Source: Kalaharituber pfeilii (Eukaryota; Ascomycota; Pezizomycetes; Pezizales; Pezizaceae). From it: a stretch of 64,000 nucleotides of DNA. The notes beneath the pieces were generated by a model. The model was given only the letters and a program-made list of their open reading frames with translations. It ran no database searches and was not told the origin of the DNA. The translations under genes were made by a program, and so were the position numbers. The stretch spans positions 1,550,001 to 1,614,000 of the forward strand of contig WHUZ01000004.1 of the NCBI GenBank assembly GCA_015179045.1, written 5' to 3'. Of this stretch, positions 20,162 through 29,613 are shown piece by piece. The stretch's first letter is position 1; each line of letters opens with the position of its first letter.

Positions 20162-22684
20162 GTGTTATTCTAGATTGGGAAGGAGGAAAGGATATGAGGA
20201 GAATTGGGGAGAGAATTGCAGGAGTAGTCAGGGAGGTTGCTGAAGCTCACGATCTACCACTGGAGACCTCAAAGGAGGAGGTCCTAGTCATGGGTAAGAA
20301 GGCCAAGAGAAGGGCAGATGTTGAGAGGTGCAAGTGGCTAGGGGTGATTTGCGATAGCACTCTTGATTTCGACCTCCACTGGAAAAGCCGGATCGATAAA
20401 GCCAGGAAACTCATGGGCGCGCTGCCTGGGCTAGGCAACTCTCAATGGGGTATGAGTCCTATCTCATGGAGAAAGGCTTATACAGGCATGGTAAGGGCAG
20501 TGGCCATTTGGGGGTCCGAAATTGGGTGGAGAGGCCAGAAGCAGTGGAGAGAGGAGTTTGAGAAGTTGCAGTATCAAGCACTCCGCAGATGCACTGGTGC
20601 AGTCCGAGGGGCAGCGAGAATAAAGGTCGAGGCCATTGCTGGAGTAGAGAGTGTAACGACGATTCTCGATCAAGGCCAAGCAAGATATGCACTAAGATCA
20701 GTGAGGGACCCTACAGGAGTCGGAGATTTATGGCCGGAAAGCTTCACTGGAATGGCAGCCCAGACCCAGACAGAGAGGGTGAGAGGGGGAGGTACTGGAG
20801 AGACTTTAGCTTGAGTTACGCTACAGACAAAAATGATGGCTTTGAGTCAGTAGCTGGAAAGATTGCCAGCACTCTCGAGGTCAATGAGGAGGAGAGAGTG
20901 TCCTGGGGGCGAGATGTACACCTACCACAGACAGGCATTGAGGTCATTGACCTCAAGCTGTGCAAGGAAGACGCCCCAGCCAAATGGGAAAAGGCCATCA
21001 ATGAGGCTAAGGGTGACTCGGTGGCTATTTTTACAGATGGCAGCCGCAGTGAGGAAGGCGGTGTTGGTGGCGGATGGTGCTGGAGGCAGGTGGTAGCAGG
21101 TGAGTCAGAGGGGTCCCGGTGGGTAGCACAAAGGCAACTGTGTGGGACGATGAGGTCTCAGGAATGAGGGGTGCCCTTGAAGCAGTTGATGGCAGTGCAA
21201 AAGTACTACTACTCGCAGACTCTCAGGCAGCTATCAGTGCAGTCCAGAAAGCAGGAAAAACTGGCAAGGCAAGAACCGCAGACCTAGCGCGGGTGATAGA
21301 GCTGATTGCAGAGAGGCGGCGGAGGCTAAGGAAGGCAGATGCAGTGAAGCTGGCATGGGTCAAGGCCCACGTGGGGATAGAAGGCAATGAGAAGGCGGAT
21401 GAGTTGGCCAAAGAGGGGGCCAAGGGCATGAGGTATGATGGGCAGGCCACTGAGGTGGGCTGCGTCAAGAGTTAGTTCGAAAAAGAAAAGAGGAGAGGGA
21501 GCGTGCAGGGTTTGGGAAGGGCAAATTCGTAAAGTGGGGCAGGAGAGCACTCACAAATTACACATGGCTGCGGACTGGAAAAGGCGGAGCTATGTGGAGG
21601 AGGATGGTCAGTGGCGAGGAGGTACAATGCACATGTGGTGAGGCATGGAGTGCTGAGCATGTGGTGTTCAGATGCACAGAACTGGTGCGGCCCCAGAGGA
21701 AGAACAAAAACGGGGCACATGTCACCTGGCAGTCCTGGGAGGACCTAGAGGAGAAAGGGTGGAAGCAAGAAGGCGTGGAAGGTGACCCGGTCGAGTACTG
21801 GTTTGCCTGCCTCGATCTGGGTAGCCGGGGACCGGGGGACGGAGGGCACTGGGTGCTCAAGGGTGTATGTAGATTCCGTAGTTAGTTGTCTCAAACCTGG
21901 CCCGGGTATATGGGTCCCTGCCATAGGCTGGTAGCCTGTATGCGGGGTTACGTGAATAAAAAAAAAAAAAAAAAAAAAGAGAGGTTCAACAGACAATGCA
22001 AGCATTAAAAAATCGTTGGAAAACCCTTAACTTCCTAACCACTATTTTGCCATCTTCCGAACCAAGCTTCCGAACATAGTTTTGAACAACATCTGGCATC
22101 CCAACCTCACGCAACCCAAAGACTAAAGGCATTAACTCTGCTCATAGGCCTACAGACACTGAAGTGGCTGAAGCAGAGTCCGCTAAATGTCATGCTATTC
22201 AAGAGCATGACACATTGCTGACAATCACACTCTGGATGTTATCATTCTGCACTCACGGCAGAAAGTGGCTGAAGCACCGGAAATTTCACAGAGGAAAGCG
22301 ACTCAAATGCCGGAAGATCGGCCAGAGGATAAGAAATTCAGGTGTATGATAATAGTGCAGACAGTCACACTCAGGAGGTTATTGTTCTGCACTCACGCAG
22401 GATAGTTCAGGAGGATACTGAAGTAGATACCCAAGTGCTAGAGTGGGTAGTCCAGCGGCATGGTGACTAAAGGCGTGGACACGGGTGTGGACATGGGTTG
22501 TACGTAGCAGTAGACAAAAGGTCATCTTAAATATATATATGGCTAGCGTCAGTTATCCCTGCATATGTACAATCACAATACTGAGTGGACAGAGACATTT
22601 CGTCCGTGTACACCCAGTTGCTTGCCTTTTTCTTGGAGGCCACAGCCGAAGAGGCGTTGCTACCGGTGCTTTAAGCTGCAGTCA

Positions 22685-22716
<32 letters not shown>

Positions 22717-23012
22717 GAGTCACGTAGTAACCCCGCATACAGGCTACCAGCCTATGGCAGGGACCCATATACCTGGGTCGGGTTTGAAACAGCTAACTAC
22801 AAAGTCTACATACATACACACCTCGAGCACCCAGTGCCCTCCGTCCCCGGCTACCCCAGATCGAGGCAGGCAAACCAGTACACGACCGGTCGCCCTCCAC
22901 CTCCTCCTGCTTCCACCCTCCCCTCTGGCTCCTCCAGGATTGCCAGGTGACTTGCACCCCATCTTTGTCCCTCCTCTGGGCCGCTCCAGTTCAGTGCACC
23001 TGAACACCACAT

Positions 23013-24503
23013 TTTTTTTTTTTTTTTTTTTTTTAATTTCACGTAACCCCGCTTGCAGCTGTTCGCCATGGCAGGGTCCCTGGACTGAAGTCCTTATGGC
23101 CCGGAGACAGGCACCTATGCAACTACATACAAACACGTCCCCTGGTATGACATCAACGAAATGGCGTGATGTAAGAACGTCCATGTCTTGGGCAGTTGAT
23201 TTCGTAGCTAAAGAGGTTACCGCAGATGATCCTCCCTTCGCATCTCGCGGAGCACTCTTCCTTCTCCTCTACCACTGCTTCATCGATGTCCATCCTGTCA
23301 TCCCGCTCCTTCCCCTTCTCTCTTGTACCCACTCTATTCCACTCGTAGAGTTCCGAGTGTAGCCATCTCCCAGACAACCTTACCTTCGCTAGTTTTTGAC
23401 CATCCGACTCTACCTCCCTTTTAGGTAGATTACAACAGAGCTGGTCTTCTTCCCTTCCCTCCTCTCCTTCTTCAACAACCATCGGGCGGCAACTATACTC
23501 CCCATCCATGGGTTCGCCTTCTCCATCCAGTCCCTAACCTTTCCCAGCTTTTTGGTTGTTGCAATTCCATGTACCACAATTGCGCGACCGGACTGAGGCA
23601 GGCTCAACTGTCACTTCCCGGTCTGTGGTTTGTTGATTTCTTGCATGGGAGGTAATTTTTGGTTTTGTATGGAGATGGGAGGTGTCGTCTTTTCTGTAGA
23701 CTTCTCCGAAGCTTTTGAGAGTTTCGAAGACTGCCCATTTGTTGGTATAGGGGCCCGTGGGTACCTTCTTGCCCTTCATTAATGGTTGCGCTGAGGGGTG
23801 GAAGACTTTTTAGGGGCCGGTGGTATTGGTGGAATGTTTTGTGAGATAATTGCTGCATTTGACAGCCGTGGTGGTATCTCTGGTTCGGTTTGTGTTTCCC
23901 TTTCCTTGGAGTCATGCTTCACAATACCTGCATGCCGGTCTGTGCATGTGTACCCTCCCACCCTTGTTGCAAGGACGTTGGTATACCGGTGTAAGACTCG
24001 GAGTTCCTCCAGGAACCTGTCCGTTGGTTCGAAGTTTGGTCTTGTCATTTGGTCTTCTATACATTGGTCAATGTGGTCAATGACTTCTCTCACTGCTTCA
24101 AGCATATAGGTCATGTTGACTCCACCAAGTCGTTCGCTAATAGACTTGTATAGTGAGGCCTCGAGACGGGTACTTCTTGCCAGAGTTAATTTGGCACCCG
24201 CGGGTATGTTTTTTGGTGCTGGGCTGCCCAATGCCATGAATCTATTGGTCCGATCCATGGTGGGAGTGCCAAGAAGTCATGGATGTTGGTGTGCTGGCAA
24301 CGGAGTGGGGAGCTGAATACGTCCTCGAAACTTCACCCCAAGGGGGAAACTTGAGGAGTTTGGTATTTTGGAATAAAAATTAGATCAAAAGACTCAGCGC
24401 ACTGAGCACTTTCGATCTATATAGGTTTCGCTGGGGGGACGTTGTAGTTGCGGAGTGGCTTCCAAGTGCTCGTCCTGTCAAAGTGGTTGTCGCGCGCAGT
24501 TTG
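23013..24503 (-). mobile_element. ORF1-only LINE (non-autonomous), apparently full length
   Basis: A 1491-bp insertion sits inside the inverted LINE-C between perfect 13-bp repeats CTGAACACCACAT (23000-23012 and 24504-24516). On the minus strand it has a ~245-nt 5' leader, an ORF1 starting at ATG 24258, a ~60-nt spacer, the LINE-B-type 3' UTR (GCCTGTCTCCGGGC.., GGGACCCTGCCATGG), the family-B hairpin and ~23 A. No endonuclease, RT or RNase H sequence is present. It combines an ORF1 with a LINE-B tail, like half-L1 (HAL1) elements of mammals, and would need LINE enzymes in trans. Confidence 0.88.
23153..24258 (-). pseudogene. ORF1 of the ORF1-only element (RRM-like)
   Basis: The ORF begins MDRTNRFMALGSPAPKNIPA with an N-terminal helical region (LEAVREVIDHIDQCIEDQ), then a Pro-rich linker, a frame change near 23780, KWAVFETLKSFGEVYRK, another change near 23600, and the RRM-like domain VVHGIATTKKLGKVRDWMEK .. 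KKTSSVVIYLKGR .. GRWLHSELYEWNR, ending at 23153. The C-terminal domain matches the fragment at 972-1484. No CCHC knuckle is visible. At least two shifts disrupt it. Confidence 0.75.
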
Positions 24504-25490
24504 CTGAACACCACATGCTCAGTACTCCATGCCTCTCCATATCTGCATTGCACCTCCTCGCCACTGGCACTGATCATCCTCCTCCACATGGCCCCGCCTT
24601 TTCCAGTCCGCAGCCAGGTGTGATCTGTGAGTGCTCTCCTGCCCCACTTCACAAATTTGCCCTTCCCAAACCCCGCTCGCGCCCTCTCCTCCTTCCTTTT
24701 TCGAACTGACTTCTGTCGTAGCCTACCCTCAGTGGCCTGCTCATGATACATCATACGGTTGGCCCCCTCTTTGGCCTTCACATCTGCCTTCTCATTGCCC
24801 TCTATCCCCACATGAGCCTTGATTCATGCAAGTTTCACCACACCAGCATCACTTAGCCTCCGCCACCTCTCTGTAATCAGCTCTATCACTCGCGCTAGGT
24901 CCGCAGTCCTTGCCTTGCCAGTTTTTCCTGCTTTCTGGACCGCACTGATGGCTGCCTGAGAGTCTGCAAGTAGCAGCACTTTTGCACTGCCATCAATAGC
25001 TTCAAAGGCAACCTTCATTCCTGAGACCTCGCTGCCCCACAAAGTAGCCTTTGTGCCTGCTCACCGAGACCCTTCTGACTCAGCTGCTACTACCTGCCTC
25101 CAGCACCATCCACCTCCGACTCCGCCTTCCTCGTTACGGCTGCCATCTGTGAATATGGCCATGAAATTGCCATTGGCTGGAGCATCCTCCTTGCCGAGCT
25201 TGAGATCAATGACCTCAACATCTACCTGAAGTGGGTGTATATCTCACCCCCAGGATACTCTCTCCTCCTCGTCGACCTTGAGAGTGCTAATAATCTTTCC
25301 GGCTACGGACTCAAACTCATTATTTTGTCTGTAGCGTGACCTAAGCTAAAGTCTCTCCAGTCTTTCCCCCTCTCACCCTCTCTGTCTGGGTCTGAGGCTA
25401 CAACTCCCCCGGAGCTTTCGGGCCACAGGTCCCCTACCCCTGTGGGGTCCCTCAGATCTCAGTGTATACCATGTTTCTTCTTACCGGGCT

Positions 25491-26129
25491 TGAAATCTTA
25501 TTTAACTTCCCTTACAGTGGTGGGGACCACTATTGTTTCTCTAGTTGCAACAATGGTTAATGTGGCCAAAACGTGTTCCAAGAAATTCCGCGTGAACCAC
25601 CGAGTTGAAGAAACCCCTGCCTCTCGTTCTTCACCCCCATGAATACTAAGCTGCAAATAGCAAATTTTGGTATATATTCCAGAAACACTCGTCCATTCAC
25701 AGATAGTGACAGAAATCTCTGAGTAGAACTGCATTTAAATCGGAGTTACAAACATGTCTTAAATACTAAGTATGTTATCTTGTAGACCCATGACGAATAT
25801 TCCATCTTTTCATCGCTGCAGTAAAAATGGGGCACCTGCATAATGTGGTAACTGAATAACTTAGTGCTGCTTCCGTTTTCAATCCAGTAGCATGCTTCAC
25901 ATGCATCCAGAGTTAGCAAGGGTTGCTAGCGCACTTCCTGATGATTCGACAGGACAGCGCAGAATGTAAGTAGTTGAAGGTTGCCAGAAGGAGCTACTGT
26001 AGCTTCTTGCGATGCCCGCCACGTCAGCCTGTGCCTTCACGCAGCCAACAATCATTGATTTACCCTGAGCAGGTACAGTGCTCTGTACTCGAGTACAGTT
26101 CCACCTCCAGAATCCTTATTGCTTCGTAA
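25491..26129. other. Gene-free stretch between LINEs
   Basis: No recognisable coding content; probably intergenic DNA separating two LINE insertions. Confidence 0.4.
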
Positions 26130-27183
26130 TCATTCATGCAAAGGTTAAATTTGACCTCGATTGAGGAGGCTGGAAGGGAGAGAGCCGTCTTCTTTTCAGA
26201 TGGCAGTAAAATCGACGATAGCAAGGTGGGGGCAGGTGTGTGGGGGAGGTCGGCAGTGGTGGCGGAGGTGGTGGGAAGAACAGCGACGGTTTTCGACGGG
26301 GAGGTGAGGGGAGTGAGAAGAGCACTGGAGAGTGCACCGGAGGAGGTCCCAGTCCTGATCTGTCTGGATTCGGAAGCCGCTGTCATGGCGATTCAGAAGG
26401 CGGGCAGGGAGGGAAAGGGAAAGACGGAGGATGTTTTTTTTTTTTTTTTTTTTTTTTTTTTTCTATCACGTGACCCGCATGCAGCTGTTCGCCAAGGCAG
26501 GGCAGACGGAGGATGTGAGAAGGGCGGTGAATGCAGTGGCGAGAAGAAAGAGGAAGGGGGGGATGCGAAACTGTTGTGGGTAAAAGCTCACATCGGAATC
26601 GCAGGCAATGAGAAGGCGGATGAGTGGGCGAAGAAGGGGACGGTGATGCAGGGGAAGGAGGTGGCCACCGGAAGCGGGGTGCGCCAGAGGGTGAAGGCGT
26701 GGAGGAAGGAGAAGAGAGAAGTGGAGGGCTTTGGAGGAGGAAAGGTCATGGAGTGGAATAGGATAGCAGTATCCAATTTCACTGCCTTGCGCCTGGAGAG
26801 AGTGAGGTGTGCAGTGTGGTTGAAGGGGATAGGGGCGGCTGAGTCGGATAAGTGCAGGTGCGGGGAGGTGCAAACCGGGGAGCACCTCGCTTTCCGATGC
26901 AGAAACCAGAAGAACCGTCCAGAAGGCTTTGAGAGGTGGGGCGACATGGAAAAGAATTGGAAAAGAAAGGCGGAGAATGGGGAGGAGTATGACGTTTTAG
27001 AGAATTTCTTCGCCGGGGTCAAGTTCCAGAAGCTAGGAGAGCGGGGGCGAAGGCGCGTGGGGGCCATGTACGTAGAGAGTTAGTTTAGCCTGTCTCCGGG
27101 CTATGAGGGCTTGCCCAGGGACCCTGCCATGGCCAAGTGCTACAAGCGGGGTTATGTGATTTAAAAAAAAAAAAAAAAAAAAA
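26130..27183 (+). mobile_element. LINE-B 3' half: RNase H and C-terminal knuckle
   Basis: 5'-truncated copy with an ORF2 remnant at 26136-27083: RNase H (FFSDGSKID, LDSEAAVMAIQKAG, KAHIGIAGNEKADEWAKK), the CRCGEVQTGEHLAFRC knuckle and the C-terminus ending GAMYVES. The 3' UTR, hairpin CCCTGCCATGGCCAAGTGCT.., TTATGTGA and ~21 A follow. A family-B micro-retroposon lies within the RNase H domain. The frame stays open across that insertion only because a nearby 1-nt shift compensates. The 5' boundary is approximate. Confidence 0.88.
26435..26503 (-). mobile_element. Micro-retroposon, family B, inside LINE-B
   Basis: A 69-bp insertion lies between perfect 13-bp repeats AGACGGAGGATGT (26422-26434 and 26504-26516). 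The minus strand begins GCCCTGCCTTGGCGAACAGC, then TCACGTGATAG and ~29 A. A family-B tail has jumped into a LINE-B body. Confidence 0.95.
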
Positions 27184-28670
27184 TTGATAATCCAGCCGTT
27201 TGCAATGATCACGATCCGGCAGCTGATGCTGTAGGTTTGGTTGATGTAGCTAATAGCCATCTAGGATGAATTAAAGTGATTGGAATTGGTGTCTGCAATT
27301 CAAACAATGGTCCAAGCTGGTTGTGACATGGAAGCTTGTATTGGTACAGTAAGTAATACTACTCGTTACCAGCATTTAGTGCTGTAATAGCATGCCTTGG
27401 TTGAAAGGCTGTGGCTACATTGCTATTGACCCAGGCCCCCAAGAGAAACGCTGCTGTTTTCCCTACAAAACTGTCCTCTCAAGAGAGGATACCTGCTGCC
27501 ACACCAGGTCACTGACCTCTCGCACGGACTATGCCCAGCCTCCATTTTGCATCACTAAATGCTGGTAACAAGTACCAACATTTGATCTACCTACCCCACA
27601 ATGTTGGTACCTGTGTCACAGTGTCATGGCGTAAAGTTTATCGTCTGATGAGGTCCGGGAGCGGCAGGCAGAATCTGCCTGTCCGGAGAGGTTCCGCCGG
27701 AAGCTAACCCCGGCGCGGCACACTCTCGGGGACCGTGCAGCTCGAATAGAGATTTGCTTTTGTGTCTCTTGCTTGGGCGGAAATGTGGAAAGGATGCTGA
27801 TGTGCACTTTATCCGAGAAGATCGGGGTCAAGCGAAGAGAATTGGACACCATTGCCATTGGATTGAGCGTCAGAGAGCCGATTGACTTGGAAATGACCAG
27901 ATTGCAGTGGCTCTCCCGCGAGTGTTATACTTGTGAACTCGCTCGATTACGCTGGGGCACATTCACAGGAATGAGCATTCTCCCCACTTAGTCTGGAACC
28001 CATTGCCGACACTGCTGGTGAGAATCTTAGGGATATGATACAGCGCAATATGCTAGTGGCTACAGACGCGACGATGCGGATGGAGGTGTGGGGTAGCGCG
28101 GAGTTACCAGGTGGTGGCGTGAGGCGCAGCCACGGAATCTGCCACGGCTCAGAAGGGACACCCCGCGCCGAGTCGGCAAGGATCAAGCCCGTCCTCCCAT
28201 GACGCCCTCCCACCCCCCGTCATGTCTTTCGCATGACCGTGCGGTGGCAAATAGGTGGTTCCAAGAGATCACACCGTACAACACCACGCCGTGCGCCCCA
28301 CCGATCCGAATCTCGAACACGGCCTCTGCCGTTAACGCAGTCACAAGACGCCGCGCAGGCAAGCATCTCCCAGCAGAGTCTGCACTAAGGTACCGTATCC
28401 CCAGCCTCGTAATATGATTGAGGCAGCTGGTGCCAATGAGCGTTCCTAGTTTTAATTCTTTCAACCCAGTCCCAAATCTGCAATCGTCTAGAATCAGAAT
28501 CTCTGGTTTCGCAAATTATCGGGTGGCAATCTCACACCTGAGACTCTGAAACCCCTGTTCCACACCCCCGATGTGCACAAACTTATCTGTCTTTTCTCCT
28601 AGCCTGCCCTGGATAACTTAAGTCGCACCAATAACACTTCTTTTCTATGCAATCGTTTTGGCTTTTCTAA
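27184..28670. other. Gene-free stretch with GC-rich patches
   Basis: No domain is recognisable. The 27640-27740 and 28060-28400 segments are more GC-rich than their surroundings and carry short open frames on both strands, but nothing supports a gene or a known RNA. Confidence 0.4.
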
Positions 28671-28683
28671 AGCCGAAAGACTA

Positions 28684-28728
28684 TTTTTTTTTTTTTTTTT
28701 TTTTATATCATTACTCGCGTGCCGCCCT
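28684..28728 (-). mobile_element. Micro-retroposon, family A (24 nt + poly(A))
   Basis: Only AGGGCGGCACGCGAGTAATG.. (24 nt) plus ~21 A was inserted, between perfect 13-bp repeats AGCCGAAAGACTA (28671-28683 and 28729-28741). Just the 3' arm of the hairpin is present. Confidence 0.95.
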
Positions 28729-28873
28729 AGCCGAAAGACTAGGCAAGGATGCAGGAACTGGCGGCGTAAGGCTGGCCGAGCTGACTTCGGATCGGTAGTA
28801 CTTGATCCGTTCAATACAGAGCTTTCCAACTTACTGCATCCGGGGGTAGCTAGGCTATTGATTCGCTGCAGTA

Positions 28874-28913
28874 CGGCATGCGAGTAATGACATAAAAAAA
28901 AAAAAAAAAAAAA
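28874..28913 (+). mobile_element. Micro-retroposon, family A (20 nt + poly(A)), shortest copy
   Basis: The insertion is CGGCATGCGAGTAATGACAT plus ~20 A, between perfect 14-bp repeats GATTCGCTGCAGTA (28860-28873 and 28914-28927). It is the shortest retroposed insertion in the window. Confidence 0.95.
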
Positions 28914-28941
28914 GATTCGCTGCAGTAGATATGTAGTTAGT

Positions 28942-29613
28942 CCTTGTTCCCCCACAATGTCAAACATATTAGCGATCCCGTTTACCGGCTAACAGATTCT
29001 CATAATCGGGCCGAGGGATTGAAACACACAGTAAGAAATCTCGGTTGCCCATAAAGTCCCCATCTGGAGTTAGGAATCATCCACATGGCTGATCCAGCAG
29101 CCTGGATTGCCCATACATCTGGGGTTCACACTAATAACTGGGGCCCCACAATAAGGCTTGTGTGCCTCCGCGCTAGATAGTTCTCGCTCCTTGAATAGCA
29201 AGTTTTCTTCTCGCCCCTGCAGAAGCCTCTTTTTGCTTGCGTCAACTTTGGAAGAATGCCTCTGCATGTACATGGAATATCCAGCCTCTGTCTGAGCCTT
29301 GCGGTAAGACGTTTGCGTGACAAATGGCGAAGGGGCACAGCAAAAACGCCTGGGGACGAGGCTAGAGAAGAGGAGGCCAAATGATGAATAAAGCCATGTA
29401 CAAGTAGCTTCCACCCTCATATATAAAATCCTATATTACTCCGTATTCTATCATAATTTCATGACATGGGGTTGTGCTTCGATTAGAATATTGTTTTCCG
29501 CCGAAACCGATTGAGCCTTTTCTCTCCAAGTGGCAGCAAATCAATTTCTCTTCCACTCGATCCTCCCTATATTTATTTCAATTATTCGCCTGCAAGGATA
29601 ATTTCCGGGTGAG
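28942..29613. other. Upstream region of the MFS gene
   Basis: No gene is recognised; probably the promoter and 5' UTR of the transporter at 29614. Short antisense ORFs have no recognisable domain. Confidence 0.4.

Larger units (their letters stand above)
17435..21885 (+). pseudogene. LINE-C ORF2: endonuclease, reverse transcriptase, RNase H
   Basis: ORF2 starts at ATG 17435, overlapping the ORF1 stop by 11 nt. The APE-type endonuclease shows LLGDFNAHHPAW and, after a frameshift near 17950-18010, GDHAVV. RT motifs include SAPGPDGISYRFIK, VIMIPKSGRD, GVPQGSPLSPVVF and the catalytic FVDD; a LINE-B fragment interrupts just downstream at 19791. RNase H is visible as FTDGS (~21030), ADSQAAI (~21210) and KAHVGIEGNEKADELA (~21365), in different frames. 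The C-terminal knuckle is CTCGEAW..EHVVFRC. An expanded hexapeptide repeat (about 13 units of PAVSNS, 18742-18981) sits between the endonuclease and RT. Function when intact: target nicking and target-primed reverse transcription. Confidence 0.92.
15108..21978 (+). mobile_element. LINE-C, near-full-length Tad-like non-LTR retrotransposon
   Basis: A 6871-bp insertion lies between perfect 14-bp duplications GAGAGGTTCAACAG (15094-15107 and 21979-21992). Order: short 5' region, ORF1 with two CCHC knuckles, ORF2 (endonuclease, RT, RNase H, terminal CCHC), ~70-nt 3' UTR, hairpin CCCTGCCATAGGCT..AGCCTGTATGCGGGG, TTACGTGA and ~20 A. This matches the Tad1-type fungal LINE layout. Several single-base shifts and two nested insertions (18554-18618, 19791-20157) inactivate it, but long frames remain, so it is fairly young. 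A second, truncated copy lies inverted at 22690-25490. Confidence 0.95.
14299..22602 (+). mobile_element. MULE-type DNA transposon, internally deleted, carrying nested LINE-C
   Basis: Terminal inverted repeats of ~75 bp (14299-14374, CGAAATGTCTCTGTCCA.. to ..GCTAGCCATATATATATTTA; complement at ~22528-22602) are flanked by a perfect 9-bp duplication TCCGTGTAC (14290-14298 and 22603-22611), the length usual for MULEs. Without LINE-C the element is ~1.4 kb. It keeps only the C-terminal part of a transposase: the EGLHPGIKAFLDPRHNL region near 14430-14490, an intron, then a SWIM-like CITCSIIIRYAIPCQHFL at ~14790-14850 and IPLSLIHSRW. Stops and shifts break it, and the N-terminal and DDE parts are gone, so it is non-autonomous. 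The LINE inserted into its C-terminal coding part; the reading resumes after 21993. Confidence 0.9.
22690..25490 (-). mobile_element. LINE-C copy, inverted, 5'-truncated, split by an ORF1-only element
   Basis: On the minus strand this copy runs from the connection region upstream of RNase H (~25490), through RNase H (ADSQAAI near 24960, GIEGNEKAD near 24810-24780) and the terminal knuckle (EHVVF at 24510), jumps over the insertion 23013-24503, and ends with VVFRCTEL.., the 3' UTR, the hairpin and ~26 A at 22690. It is closely similar to 15108-21978, with stops and shifts. No target duplication was found for this copy. Confidence 0.88.
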
